The notes beneath the pieces are model-generated. The model searched no databases. It was not told where the DNA came from and worked only from the letters and a program-made list of their open reading frames with translations. A DNA stretch of 64,000 nt from an uncultured SAR116 cluster alpha proteobacterium (GTDB taxonomy: Bacteria; Pseudomonadota; Alphaproteobacteria; Puniceispirillales; Marisalimonadaceae), in contig CACNGC010000005.1 in the NCBI GenBank assembly GCA_902619805.1, positions 45,176-109,175 of the forward strand, read 5' to 3'. The translations under genes were made by a program, and so were the position numbers. Positions 51,724 through 61,187 of the stretch are shown here, one piece after another; position 1 is the first letter of the stretch; each line of letters starts with the position of its first letter.

Positions 51724-53094
51724 TTAGTCTAAAATTAAACCTGATTGCTTCATAGCTTTACTTTGCCTTTTAGACAAAATCCTTTCATCAAAGTCACCAA
51801 CTAAATCGTGAAAAACTCTATACCAGTTAATCTCTGCTTTTAAATGCATGAAAACTGATCCTAATCCTACAGCCGCTCTGTCCATCAACACAAATTCTCT
51901 TGGTGGTTTAACACCTCCAATTTTTTTTAATTCTTCATGAACTTTTTCTGCCGTTTCTCTTCCATATTGTCCAGATTCACTTGGATTGATCAATCTAACT
52001 TTATCTTCTAGTAAAGGTTGATAGATAAAGTTTGCCCAAATATTTAAAACACCAATTAATTCTTTTGAGGGATTTTCAAAACCCCAACTTTTGTAAGCAT
52101 TGACTGCTTGTTCTTCATCTCCATCTCTCAAAGCTTTATAAAGTTCAATTACGCCTGTTACAAAATCTGGTCTAAAGATTCTAATACATCCAAAGTCCAT
52201 TAGATTTACTCCTCCATCAGGACGTATTGTATAATTTCCAAGATGAGGATCCCCATGAATTACTCCATATTTATAAAATGGTATATACCAAGCTTTAAAC
52301 ATATTTATAGCGACTTGATTTCGAATTTTGATGTCACTGTTATTAGCAATAAAATCCATGATTTTAGAGCCATCTATCCTTGTCATCGTTAAGAGTCTAT
52401 TTGTAGATAATTCGTCAATCGAATTAGGAAGTGTAATTTGATTTAAATCAGATAACATATACCTATATAATTTTAAATTTTTAACTTCATGGGAGTAATT
52501 GAGTTCTTCTTTTAGCCTATCTGATAACTCCTCATGTATTGCTTCAGTTGAAATGGCAGAATCATATTTTTCATATAATGAAAATATTAATTTAAGTTGC
52601 TTAAGATCAGCCTGAACTGCGGAGTCCATATCAGGATATTGTAACTTACAGGCTAATTTTTTTCCGTTGATGTCTTCAGCAAAATGAACTTGACCTAAAG
52701 ATGCTGCAGCGGAGGCTTGTTTATCAAAGGTATTAAAATAAGTAAGCCAATTTTCTCCTAACTCAGCTTTCATCCTTCTTTTAACAAAAAGCCAACCCAT
52801 TGAGGGGGCATCTGCTTGAAGATGAGATAATTCATTTACATACTCTTTAGGGAGAGCGTCAGGAATAGTGGCAAGAATTTGAGCGACTTTCATAAGTGGA
52901 CCTTTTAGCCCTCCTAAGGCGGCTCTCAAATCAGAAGCATGTTGTTCTCTGTTTATTTTAATTCCTAAATATCTTTCGCCAGCCAGTCTTGCAGCAAGCC
53001 CACCCATTGCGGAAGTTACCTTTGCATAACGCCTGATTCTTCCACCTGTCATAGAAGAGCTCAGTTCGTCTTGAATTCTACTATCATCACTCAT
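51724..53094 (-). CDS. UbiB/ABC1-family atypical kinase
   Basis: This 456-residue protein belongs to the ABC1/COQ8 family, which supports ubiquinone synthesis through ATPase-driven handling of lipid intermediates. It shows the KxGQ-like region (KGPLMKVAQILATIPDALPKEY), the alanine-rich loop ASAAASLGQVHFA, the catalytic GVIHGDPHLGNYTIRPDGGVNLMDFG and no C-terminal membrane helices of the E. coli UbiB type. It is closer to COQ8/AarF-like proteins. The stop faces pntB at six bases. Confidence 0.88.
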   Translation of the reverse strand: MSDDSRIQDELSSSMTGGRIRRYAKVTSAMGGLAARLAGERYLGIKINREQHASDLRAALGGLKGPLMKVAQILATIPDALPKEYVNELSHLQADAPSMGWLFVKRRMKAELGENWLTYFNTFDKQASAAASLGQVHFAEDINGKKLACKLQYPDMDSAVQADLKQLKLIFSLYEKYDSAISTEAIHEELSDRLKEELNYSHEVKNLKLYRYMLSDLNQITLPNSIDELSTNRLLTMTRIDGSKIMDFIANNSDIKIRNQVAINMFKAWYIPFYKYGVIHGDPHLGNYTIRPDGGVNLMDFGCIRIFRPDFVTGVIELYKALRDGDEEQAVNAYKSWGFENPSKELIGVLNIWANFIYQPLLEDKVRLINPSESGQYGRETAEKVHEELKKIGGVKPPREFVLMDRAAVGLGSVFMHLKAEINWYRVFHDLVGDFDERILSKRQSKAMKQSGLILD

Positions 53095-53120
53095 AATAAT
53101 TGAAACCTCTAAAAATTAGA

Positions 53121-54911
53121 TTAATTATCCAAATCATCAAGCTCATCCATTAATCCAGTTATCATTGTAATACCTTTTTCCCAAAAACTATTATCATATG
53201 CGCTTAAATTAAAAGGTTTAAGTAGATCATTATGATTTTTTGTTCCTCCTGAAGATAACATTTCAATGTATTTATTAGAAAAAATATCTTTATCACTTTT
53301 TTGATATGCATACCAAAGTGCATTTACTAGACTATCTCCAAAAGCATAAGCATATACATAAAATGGGGTATGAACAAAGTGAGGTATGTATCCCCATAAA
53401 AATCTATAATCATGACCAAGATTAATATGAGGACCCACAGCATGAGACTGTGTCTCCATCCAAATATTACTTATCTCATCAGGTGTTAATTCAGATTTTA
53501 TTCTTGCCTCATGAAATTTGACTTCGAATTGGTGAAAACCTATTTGTCTAGCTACAGTATTTAACATATCTTCTATTTTACCAGACAATAGTTGTTTTTT
53601 TTGTGCAATTGAACTCTCATCTAATAATTTTCTAAAGACCAACATTTCACCGAAAACTGATGCTGTTTCAGCGAGTGTTAGAGGTGTTTCTGCCATTAAT
53701 AATCCATTTTTCCCTGCAAGAATTTGGTGGACACCATGACCAAGTTCATGTGCGAGTGTCATAACATCTCTAATCTTACCTTGATAATTTACTAATATGT
53801 ATGGATGCAATGATGGAACTGATGGATGGGCAAAAGCACCTGATGCTTTACCTTTTCTTAAACTTGCATCTATCCAATTATTTTTAAAAAATAATTCTGC
53901 AAGATTAGAAATCTCTGGATGGAATGAAGAAAATGAATCTAAAATGATATCCTTAGCATCAGACCATTTTATCAAATTTTCAGAAGAATGAGGCAATGGT
54001 GCATTTCTATCCCACCAATCTAACCTGGTCTGACCAAACTGGTTAGCTTTCCATTTATAATATCTATGGGTAAGTTTAGGCATAGCCTTATCAATTGTAT
54101 CTACTAATTTGTCAACAACTTCATCTTCAACATCATTATCAAGATTTCTTGAGGACATAATTCTTTTAAAACCCCTTTTGTTGTCTTCGATAAACCTATC
54201 TCTAGAAATCACATTAAGTATCATTCCAAAAATACGTTTATTATTTTCTAAAACTTCAGAAAATGATTTACCTGCAATTTTTCTAGTAACCGGATCTGCG
54301 TCAGATAACAAGTTCAAAATTTCAGCTTCAGTAAGTGATTTTTTTTTGAAAGGAAAACGCAATGCTGATGATGTCTCATCAAATAACCTTATCCATGCTG
54401 ATCTACCAGTAGCAGATTTCTCTATTAAAATCTCTTCTACAAGGGGATCAAGAAGATAAGGGTTTCTTTTTCTTAATATATTGAGATAAGGTTCCCAGTT
54501 CTTTGCCTCTTTATCATTTAACCAATTCTTAATTGTCTTATTATCTACTTTTGAAAGTTCTAACGTAACAAAGATAAGAGTAGAAAGAATTTCGGTAATT
54601 TCGTCAGATATAGAAGAGTTGTATTTTGAAATTTCAGGGTCTTCCATATTTGTGGCAAAAGTTAAGCTACTATGTGTTGCAATCTTATAAATAGCTTCAT
54701 TAATTTCTTGATATTCATTTATACAAATCAAAAAATCTGATGGGCTTAAGTTATTTATTTCTCCTTTCCATTTGTTAAGAAAATTATTTGCTGCCTCTCT
54801 GATATTTTTTATATCTTTGTTAATCTTTGGATCTTTAATATTTTTATATATCTCTGAAAGATCCCATATTGGTAATTCGTTGTTCATTTTATTTATATGC
54901 ATTTCGTTCAT
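53121..54911 (-). CDS. pepF: Oligoendopeptidase F family M3 metallopeptidase
   Basis: This 596-residue zinc peptidase degrades oligopeptides in the cytoplasm. The zinc motif is HELGH in TLAHELGHGVHQILAG, with the third ligand Glu in AETASVFGEMLVFRKLL, and the C-terminal GPHINLGHDYRFLWGYIPHFVHTPFYVYAYAFG typical of the PepF subfamily. The N-terminal ATG at 54911 is uncertain by a few codons (Met4 and Met9 are alternatives); GAGG lies 13 bases upstream of the first. Confidence 0.92.
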   Translation of the reverse strand: MNEMHINKMNNELPIWDLSEIYKNIKDPKINKDIKNIREAANNFLNKWKGEINNLSPSDFLICINEYQEINEAIYKIATHSSLTFATNMEDPEISKYNSSISDEITEILSTLIFVTLELSKVDNKTIKNWLNDKEAKNWEPYLNILRKRNPYLLDPLVEEILIEKSATGRSAWIRLFDETSSALRFPFKKKSLTEAEILNLLSDADPVTRKIAGKSFSEVLENNKRIFGMILNVISRDRFIEDNKRGFKRIMSSRNLDNDVEDEVVDKLVDTIDKAMPKLTHRYYKWKANQFGQTRLDWWDRNAPLPHSSENLIKWSDAKDIILDSFSSFHPEISNLAELFFKNNWIDASLRKGKASGAFAHPSVPSLHPYILVNYQGKIRDVMTLAHELGHGVHQILAGKNGLLMAETPLTLAETASVFGEMLVFRKLLDESSIAQKKQLLSGKIEDMLNTVARQIGFHQFEVKFHEARIKSELTPDEISNIWMETQSHAVGPHINLGHDYRFLWGYIPHFVHTPFYVYAYAFGDSLVNALWYAYQKSDKDIFSNKYIEMLSSGGTKNHNDLLKPFNLSAYDNSFWEKGITMITGLMDELDDLDN

Positions 54912-54940
54912 ATTAAATTTTCAACCTCAATTTATTTTAT

Positions 54941-55828
54941 TTAAAAAAAATTATTAATACTTTTTATAATTTCATCAGGATTTTCTTCAGCTAAATAATG
55001 GCCTGTATTAACACCATAACCTCTAACTTCTTGATCACAATATTTTTGCCAAATTGTTAAAGGATCATACCATTGTTCTATCTTACCTTTTTTACCCCAC
55101 AAAACTAGTGTTGGCATTTTAATTTTTAAATTTTGTTTTCTACTTATGTCATCATCTTTCAAATCAATAGATGCGGCCGCTCTATAATCCTCACAAATAG
55201 ACCTTATAGTTTCAGGATTTTTAACACACTCCAAGTAATCAGCTAACGCTCTAGGTGCAAAGAAGTCTTTGTCCTTTTTTTCTCTTGAAGTATGCGCGAA
55301 AAACCACTCTTCAGGTGCTTTGTTAATTACAGACTCTGGTATAGGATATCTCTGTGCTAACCAAAACCAATGATAGTAACCCATTGCGAATTCTTTATTA
55401 GTTCTCTCAAAATGTTCAATAGTTGGTATTATGTCTAATAATATTATTTTTTTAACTTTTTCAGGATAATTTAAGGCTAAACGATGGCCTATTCTTGCAC
55501 CTCTGTCGTGGCCAACAAGGTAAAATGTTTTATGTCCTAATAAAGTCATCAACTCATTCATATCAGATGCCATACTAACTTTTGAGTAGTTTTCATGATC
55601 TTTAGATATTTTAGGTTTATAGGATTTTCCATAACCTGGAATGTCTGGACAAATAATCGTAAATTTCTTTGTTAGAGATGGAGCTACTTTATGCCACATT
55701 AAATGTGTTTGTGGATTTCCGTGCAACATAAGTAAAGCAGGTCCATCACCTGCTTTTCTAAATCTGATATGTCCATTTTTTATTTTAAGTGTGGAAATTT
55801 CGAAATCTTCAAAGAATTTTATGGTCAT
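54941..55828 (-). CDS. Alpha/beta hydrolase, haloacetate dehalogenase-like
   Basis: This 295-residue hydrolase has HGNPQTHLMWHKVAP, the nucleophile elbow GHDRGARIGHRLALNYPEKV with Asp in place of Ser, and the catalytic His in NTGHYLAEENPDEI. An Asp nucleophile and the Arg-rich HDRGAR motif are characteristic of fluoro- or haloacetate dehalogenases, but some family members act on epoxides or unknown esters. It is a single gene after pepF's start. Confidence 0.85.
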   Translation of the reverse strand: MTIKFFEDFEISTLKIKNGHIRFRKAGDGPALLMLHGNPQTHLMWHKVAPSLTKKFTIICPDIPGYGKSYKPKISKDHENYSKVSMASDMNELMTLLGHKTFYLVGHDRGARIGHRLALNYPEKVKKIILLDIIPTIEHFERTNKEFAMGYYHWFWLAQRYPIPESVINKAPEEWFFAHTSREKKDKDFFAPRALADYLECVKNPETIRSICEDYRAAASIDLKDDDISRKQNLKIKMPTLVLWGKKGKIEQWYDPLTIWQKYCDQEVRGYGVNTGHYLAEENPDEIIKSINNFF

Positions 55829-55968
55829 TTTTATCCTTAGGGATTTTCAGAAAACTGATGTTAGCTACTATGAAATATATAACTATCTAGAAATGTAATA
55901 CAACATCAAAGAACTATTATCTTAAAATTTGACTCTGATTAACTTTTATTTAAACTATTGAAAGATAG

Positions 55969-56403
55969 ATGGAGTTTATTAAAAAGTTGAGACTTTATAT
56001 TAAAATTATTTTTGTCATAATGTTAATTTCAGTTAGTACTGTAAGTAATTCAAAGAATGTATTTGCAGATGAAATTGAAAAGTTTGCCTCTAGGTTATTT
56101 AATCATTATGAATATGACGATAAAATTACAAACTATTTAAAATCTTTTTTTTCTTTTGGGAGTAATGATGTTAAAGAATCCTCTAAAGGTACAATTAACA
56201 ATCCAAAAACCAATCTCAAAAAACAAAATTCATCTATAAAACTCAAGTCAAAAAACAAATTAACTTACAACTTTGAAAATGGGCAATCAGTTCAAATAAA
56301 TCCTTCAAATCTTGGAGAAAAAATCATCTATAATAGCTCACAGTTTTCTTTTTTTGAAATTAAAAAAGACTCTGTTTCGTATGGAATTAGCATAGATTTC
56401 TAG
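55969..56403 (+). CDS. Hypothetical exported protein
   Basis: This 144-residue protein has an N-terminal hydrophobic segment (YIKIIFVIMLISVSTVS) and a polar, Lys/Asn/Ser-rich remainder with short beta strands at the C-terminus (KLTYNFENGQSVQINPSN; VSYGISIDF). No family is recognised. No clear Shine-Dalgarno sequence precedes ATG 55969. It lies between the hydrolase and tRNA-Arg. Confidence 0.5.
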   Translation: MEFIKKLRLYIKIIFVIMLISVSTVSNSKNVFADEIEKFASRLFNHYEYDDKITNYLKSFFSFGSNDVKESSKGTINNPKTNLKKQNSSIKLKSKNKLTYNFENGQSVQINPSNLGEKIIYNSSQFSFFEIKKDSVSYGISIDF

Positions 56404-56428
56404 TAATAATATTTTTATTTCATAATGT

Positions 56429-56505
56429 TGGTGACCTCGACAGGACTCGAACCTGTTGCCTCAAGATTAGGAATCTTGCGCTCTATCCAGATGAGCTACG
56501 AGGCC
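56429..56505 (-). tRNA. tRNA-Arg(CCU)
   Basis: The minus strand gives GGCCTCG pairing with CGAGGTC (one G-U) in the acceptor stem, D arm GCTCATCTGGATAGAGC, anticodon stem CAAGA/TCTTG with loop TTCCTAA (anticodon CCT), T arm ACAGGTTCGAGTCCTGT, and encoded CCA. It reads the rare AGG arginine codon. No integrase is next to it. Confidence 0.95.
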
Positions 56506-56639
56506 ACATAATTAATCTAATATCATATAAAGATTAATTTTCAATTATAAGATTATTCTAATGTTTCTAAATATATTGTTGTGGTATGATTTTGAAAAAT
56601 TCTTACTATAAATAAACAATTAAAATAAGGGGATTGTTT

Positions 56640-57560
56640 ATGCACATTGATTTAGGATTAAAGGATAAAGTAGCTGTTGTAACTGGAGCAGGAGGTGGAA
56701 TCGGACGTGAAATAGCTCTTGCCCTTGCAAGAGAAGGAGTTTCAATTGTTGTTAACGATATAGGTGTTTCATTGACTGGTGAGGGTGGTTCAGAATCTCC
56801 AGCACAAGAAACTGTTGGATTAATTACTCAAAAAGGCGGGAAAGCTATAATCAGTAATGATAGTGTTTCTTCATGGGATAGCGCACAACTAATAATCAAA
56901 AAAGCATTAGATACGTATGGTAGATTAGATATTGTTATAAACAACGCTGGCATTTTAAGAGATACAATTTTCCATAAGATGGAACCATCAGATTGGAATG
57001 ACGTAATAAGTGTTCATTTAAATGGCAGCTTTTACGTAAGCAGGGCTGCTGCTCCATATTTTAGAGAACAAAATTCAGGAGCCTATGTACATATGACAAG
57101 TACATCAGGTTTAATAGGAAATTTTGGTCAAGCAAATTACTCAGCTGCAAAATTAGGAATTGCTGGCCTATCAAAATCAATTTCCTTAGATATGAGCAGA
57201 TTTAATGTTAGATCAAATTGTATTGCACCATTTGCTTGGAGTAGAATGACCAATTCTATACCTTCAAATACTGAAGCTGAAAAAGAGAGAGTTGAAAGAT
57301 TAAAGAAAATGACTCCTGAAACTAACGCCCCTTTAGCTGTTTTTTTAGCTTCAGAGGTTGCTAAAAATGTAAGTGGACAAATCTTCAGTGCAAGATTAAA
57401 TGAATTATTTATATATAGTCAAAATAGACCTGTAAAAAGCGTTCATTCAGAAACAGGGTGGACACCACAAAAAATTGCCGAAAGAGCACTTCCCTCATTT
57501 AAAAATTCAATGACACCAAATGAAAGAAGTGGCGATGTTTTTAGCTGGGATCCAATTTAA
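56640..57560 (+). CDS. Short-chain dehydrogenase/reductase
   Basis: This 306-residue NAD(P)-dependent oxidoreductase has the cofactor motif VTGAGGGIGREIALALARE, NNAGILRDTIF, the catalytic Ser in HMTSTSGLIG and YSAAK. The insert LTGEGGSESPAQETVGLITQKGG and the length of about 300 residues resemble the FabG-like and multifunctional hydroxyacyl-CoA dehydrogenases. ATG at 56640 is set by AAGGGGA six bases upstream. Its 3' end overlaps the convergent gph by four bases. Confidence 0.88.
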   Translation: MHIDLGLKDKVAVVTGAGGGIGREIALALAREGVSIVVNDIGVSLTGEGGSESPAQETVGLITQKGGKAIISNDSVSSWDSAQLIIKKALDTYGRLDIVINNAGILRDTIFHKMEPSDWNDVISVHLNGSFYVSRAAAPYFREQNSGAYVHMTSTSGLIGNFGQANYSAAKLGIAGLSKSISLDMSRFNVRSNCIAPFAWSRMTNSIPSNTEAEKERVERLKKMTPETNAPLAVFLASEVAKNVSGQIFSARLNELFIYSQNRPVKSVHSETGWTPQKIAERALPSFKNSMTPNERSGDVFSWDPI

Positions 57561-58219
57561 GATAAACCTAGAAGTTTGATAATATCTTTCATGTTTTTTA
57601 GGGTGTGAGTTGCTCCAAGGTTATTTACATCCTTATGAGTGTAACCACCTGCAACAGCAATTGATTTTATATTTGCTGCTTTTGCTGCGTCAATATCATT
57701 TGATGTATCACCAACCATGTAAAACATTTTGTTTTTTGTGTTAAAACCCTCCATTGTTAGTATTAACATATTTGGCTTTGGTTTTAACGGGATATTATCT
57801 CTTGCCCCTACAATTGTGGTAAAAAATTTACTTAAATTCATTTCTTGAATTAATTTTTCCGTTACAAATTGTCTCTTATTAGTACAAATGCCCATTAATA
57901 TTTTTCGCTCATAAAAAAAATTAAGAGTCTCCATTACTCCAGGCATTAAAGTACTATATTTATAAGGTTGTTCAGAATAGTTTTGTCTGTAACTATTGAA
58001 AATTACTTCATATAAACCTTTATCTCCACCACAAAAATCAACAACTTTTTTTGATAAAGATAACATACCTTCACCAACAAAAGTCTGCAGTTTTTCTTCA
58101 GAAATATTTTTTAAACTATATTCAGTTAAAGTTTTATTTATTGCACGGTGCATATCAGGAACTGAATGAACTAAAGTACCATCTAAATCAAAAATGATAT
58201 TAAAATTAATTTTTTTCAT
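57557..58219 (-). CDS. gph: HAD-family phosphoglycolate phosphatase
   Basis: Gph removes 2-phosphoglycolate or similar small phosphates. The 220 residues contain the HAD motif I FDLDGTLVHSVPDMH, motif II-like GICTNKRQF and motifs III/IV in LKPKPNMLILTMEGF and MVGDTSNDIDAAKAANI. It overlaps rpe by four bases and closes the central carbon run. Its presence here could reflect repair of transketolase or RuBisCO-type by-products; RuBisCO is not in this window. Confidence 0.88.
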   Translation of the reverse strand: MKKINFNIIFDLDGTLVHSVPDMHRAINKTLTEYSLKNISEEKLQTFVGEGMLSLSKKVVDFCGGDKGLYEVIFNSYRQNYSEQPYKYSTLMPGVMETLNFFYERKILMGICTNKRQFVTEKLIQEMNLSKFFTTIVGARDNIPLKPKPNMLILTMEGFNTKNKMFYMVGDTSNDIDAAKAANIKSIAVAGGYTHKDVNNLGATHTLKNMKDIIKLLGLS

Positions 58220-58881
58220 TTTTTAATTTTATAACGAAGAGCTTCTATATTTTTTGAATAACTCTCGACACCATCACCATTAAAGACAGCTGAACCTGCA
58301 ACAATTACATTTGCACCTGCTTCTATCACTCTTGGGGCAACCATCTTATTAATGCCGCCATCAACCTGAATTTTTATAGGCTTGTCGTTAATTAATTCTT
58401 TAATCAATTTAATTTTATTCAAAGAAGATTCAATGAAAACTTGACCACCAAAACCCGGGTTGACTGTCATTACAAGAATCAGATCTAATTTATCTAACAA
58501 AAACTCTAGCCCTGAAATAGAGGTGGCAGGATTAATAGAAACGCCTGTTTTACATCCTAATTCACGAATACGATTCAAAGTTCTATCTAAATATGGAGTT
58601 ACTTCTTTATGAACAGTTATCATATCAACTCCAGCATTCACGTATTCTTCTAAAAGATCGTCTGGGTTAGTAACCATTAGATGGGCATCAAAAGGTTTTT
58701 TTGAATAATTTCTTATGGATTTAATAATTGGAGGTCCAAATGTAAGATTTGGCACAAAGTGGCCATCCATAACATCCAAATGTATCCAATCTGCACCTGC
58801 TTTATCAATAGCTTTAATTTCATCAGCTAAACATGAAAAATTTGATGATAATATTGATGGTGCTATCAACACATCGGACAT
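58216..58881 (-). CDS. rpe: Ribulose-phosphate 3-epimerase
   Basis: Rpe interconverts ribulose 5-phosphate and xylulose 5-phosphate. The 221-residue TIM barrel has APSILSSNFSCLADEIK, WIHLDVMDGHFVPNLTFGP with the metal and catalytic Asp, HLMVTNPDD, MTVNPGFGGQVFI and VDGGINKMVAPRVIEAGANVIVAGSAVF. It is upstream of gph with a four-base overlap. Confidence 0.95.
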   Translation of the reverse strand: MSDVLIAPSILSSNFSCLADEIKAIDKAGADWIHLDVMDGHFVPNLTFGPPIIKSIRNYSKKPFDAHLMVTNPDDLLEEYVNAGVDMITVHKEVTPYLDRTLNRIRELGCKTGVSINPATSISGLEFLLDKLDLILVMTVNPGFGGQVFIESSLNKIKLIKELINDKPIKIQVDGGINKMVAPRVIEAGANVIVAGSAVFNGDGVESYSKNIEALRYKIKK

Positions 58882-58920
58882 GCAAATATTCCTTTTTATT
58901 TCATAGAGTTTAAATTTTTT

Positions 58921-59928
58921 TTAAATTGTCTTACCGATAGCTACTGCGGTATCTGACATTCTATTAGAAAAACCCCACTCATTATCATACCAACTTAATA
59001 CTCTAACAAATGTATTGTCCATCACTTTTGTTTGATCCATGTGAAAAATAGAGGAACGTGAGTCATGATTAAAATCACTTGATACAAGAGGTTCATCTGT
59101 AAAGCCAAGAATATTGTTTAGCTTTCCATTGGCAGAATCTTTAATAATATTATTAATTTCGTCGACCGAAGTCGATCTTGAAGCATTAAATTTAAAATCA
59201 ACAACTGATACATTTTGAGTAGGAACTCTTACCGAAACACCATCTAATTTTCCATTTAATTCTGGTAAAACCAATCCAACGGCCTTAGCTGCACCAGTAG
59301 AGGTTGGTATCATATTACCAGCAGCAGCTCTCGATCTATAAAGATCAGAATGCATTGTATCCAATGTTGGTTGATCACCTGTATAAGAGTGAATTGTAGT
59401 CATAAAACCTTGATTTATACCTACCCCATTATTTAACGCCATAGCTACAGGTGCTAGACAGTTCGTAGTACAAGAGGCGTTTGAGATAACAAGGTGATCT
59501 TTAGATATTTTTTGATGGTTTGCTCCATAAACAACAGTAAGATCCACACCACTAGCAGGAGCAGAAACAAGCACCCTCTTCGCACCTGCGTCTAAATGCA
59601 TTGAAGCTTTTTCTCTGCTAGCAAATATTCCAGTACACTCCATTGCTATATCTACATCAAGCTCTTTCCAAGGCAAATCTTTTGGATCTCTAATAGAAGT
59701 TACTTTGATAGGGCCTCGTCCAACATCCAAATCATTGCCACTAACTTTAACATCTGCTGGAAACTTTCCATGAACGCTATCATATCTTAATAAGTGAGCA
59801 TTAGTTTCTACTGGTCCTAAATCATTTATACCAACAACAATTATGTCATCTCGAGCTGATTCAACAATAGCTCTTAAAATATTTCTTCCTATTCTTCCAA
59901 ATCCATTAATAGCAACCCTTACTGACAT
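58921..59928 (-). CDS. gap: Glyceraldehyde-3-phosphate dehydrogenase (type I)
   Basis: This enzyme catalyses the NAD(P)-linked step between glyceraldehyde 3-phosphate and 1,3-bisphosphoglycerate. Of 335 residues, it starts VAINGFGRIGRNILRAI, has the catalytic Cys in SNASCTTNCLAPVAMAL and ends SWYDNEWGFSNRM. It is between pgk and rpe on the same strand, with short gaps of about 35 bases, as in a gluconeogenic or Calvin-type run. Confidence 0.96.
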   Translation of the reverse strand: MSVRVAINGFGRIGRNILRAIVESARDDIIVVGINDLGPVETNAHLLRYDSVHGKFPADVKVSGNDLDVGRGPIKVTSIRDPKDLPWKELDVDIAMECTGIFASREKASMHLDAGAKRVLVSAPASGVDLTVVYGANHQKISKDHLVISNASCTTNCLAPVAMALNNGVGINQGFMTTIHSYTGDQPTLDTMHSDLYRSRAAAGNMIPTSTGAAKAVGLVLPELNGKLDGVSVRVPTQNVSVVDFKFNASRSTSVDEINNIIKDSANGKLNNILGFTDEPLVSSDFNHDSRSSIFHMDQTKVMDNTFVRVLSWYDNEWGFSNRMSDTAVAIGKTI

Positions 59929-59961
59929 TATATTTTCCTTTCTAAATTATACATTACTTAA

Positions 59962-61158
59962 TTATTTACTTAATACTGATATTCCTGGTAATTCTATACC
60001 CTCTAACCATTCTAGAAAAGCTCCACCTGCTGAGGATACATACGTAAAATCATCAACAACATTAGCATTGTTTAAAGCAGAAGTCGTGTCACCTCCACCA
60101 GCAACAGTAATTAAATTTTTATTTACCGTTAATTTAGCAGCCTCCCTAGCAAGCTTGAAAGTTCCCTCTCCAAATGGTGGCGTTTCAAAGGCACCGACTG
60201 GACCATTCCAGAGTAAAGTATTAACTTTTTGAAACACAGAACTTATTTTGTTTATCGTTTTAGGACCAATATCTAAAGCCATCATTTCTGATGGAACAGC
60301 ATCTGAAGACACTATTTCAAATTTTGCATTCGTTTCAAATTTCTCAGAAACAACTAGGTCTAAAGGTAAAATTATTTTACAGTTATTTGTCTCACTTATT
60401 TTTAATATTGATTTTGCAATATCAATACAATCTTTTTCGTAAAGGCTTTTTCCCATATTAAAACCCTTAGCAACAAGAAAAGTATTTGCCATTGCTCCGC
60501 CAATAACCAAATAATCCATTTTAGTTAACAAATATTCTATTATATTGATTTTTGATGATATTTTAGCGCCACCGACTAGTGCTGAAACTGGTTTGACTGG
60601 AGAGTTCAAAACGGAAGTAAGTGCTTTAACTTCCTCATCAAGTAATAAACCAGAAAAAGATGGAAGAAATTTTGTTATTGCGTGTAAACTTGCATGAGCT
60701 CTATGTGAACAAGAAAAGGCGTCATTCACAAATATATCACACCCCTTAGATAATTCATTTGCGAAGTCATTGTCGTTTTTAATTTCACTTTCATGAAATC
60801 TTAAATTTTCTAATAATAAAATTTCTCCTTGTTCTAGTGACTTCTTTTTCATCAAAGCTTCATCACCAATACAAGATGAATTAAATTGAACTGTTGTTTT
60901 TGTAATTTCAGACAAAACATTTACTAAAGGTTTAAGAGAAAATTTTTCATCAAATTTTCCTTCTGGTCTACCTAAATGACTACAAATAACTAGTTTCGAT
61001 TGATTTTCTAACAAATAATTGATTGTAGGTATTAACCTATTAAGTCTGGTATGGTCTTGGACAACACCATTTACAATAGGAATATTTAAGTCAGCTCTTA
61101 AGATAACAACCTTATTATTTACATCTACATTAACTATGCTTTTAATGTTACTAGACAT
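59962..61158 (-). CDS. pgk: Phosphoglycerate kinase
   Basis: Pgk interconverts 1,3-bisphosphoglycerate and 3-phosphoglycerate with ADP/ATP. The 398 residues contain VVILRADLNIPIVNG, CSHLGRPEGKFDEKFSL, NDAFSCSHRAHASLHAI, GGAKISSKINIIEYLL and TVAGGGDTTSAL at the nucleotide site. It is encoded 33 bases upstream of gap on the same strand. Confidence 0.96.
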   Translation of the reverse strand: MSSNIKSIVNVDVNNKVVILRADLNIPIVNGVVQDHTRLNRLIPTINYLLENQSKLVICSHLGRPEGKFDEKFSLKPLVNVLSEITKTTVQFNSSCIGDEALMKKKSLEQGEILLLENLRFHESEIKNDNDFANELSKGCDIFVNDAFSCSHRAHASLHAITKFLPSFSGLLLDEEVKALTSVLNSPVKPVSALVGGAKISSKINIIEYLLTKMDYLVIGGAMANTFLVAKGFNMGKSLYEKDCIDIAKSILKISETNNCKIILPLDLVVSEKFETNAKFEIVSSDAVPSEMMALDIGPKTINKISSVFQKVNTLLWNGPVGAFETPPFGEGTFKLAREAAKLTVNKNLITVAGGGDTTSALNNANVVDDFTYVSSAGGAFLEWLEGIELPGISVLSK

Positions 61159-61187
61159 TTAAAAAAATTCACTCATTGTAATTATAC

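Noticed and set aside
54111..54120. A GTCAACAACT sequence inside pepF matching part of the arm-type motif
   Set aside because: It is a single copy within a coding sequence and has no paired second unit at 12-base pitch.
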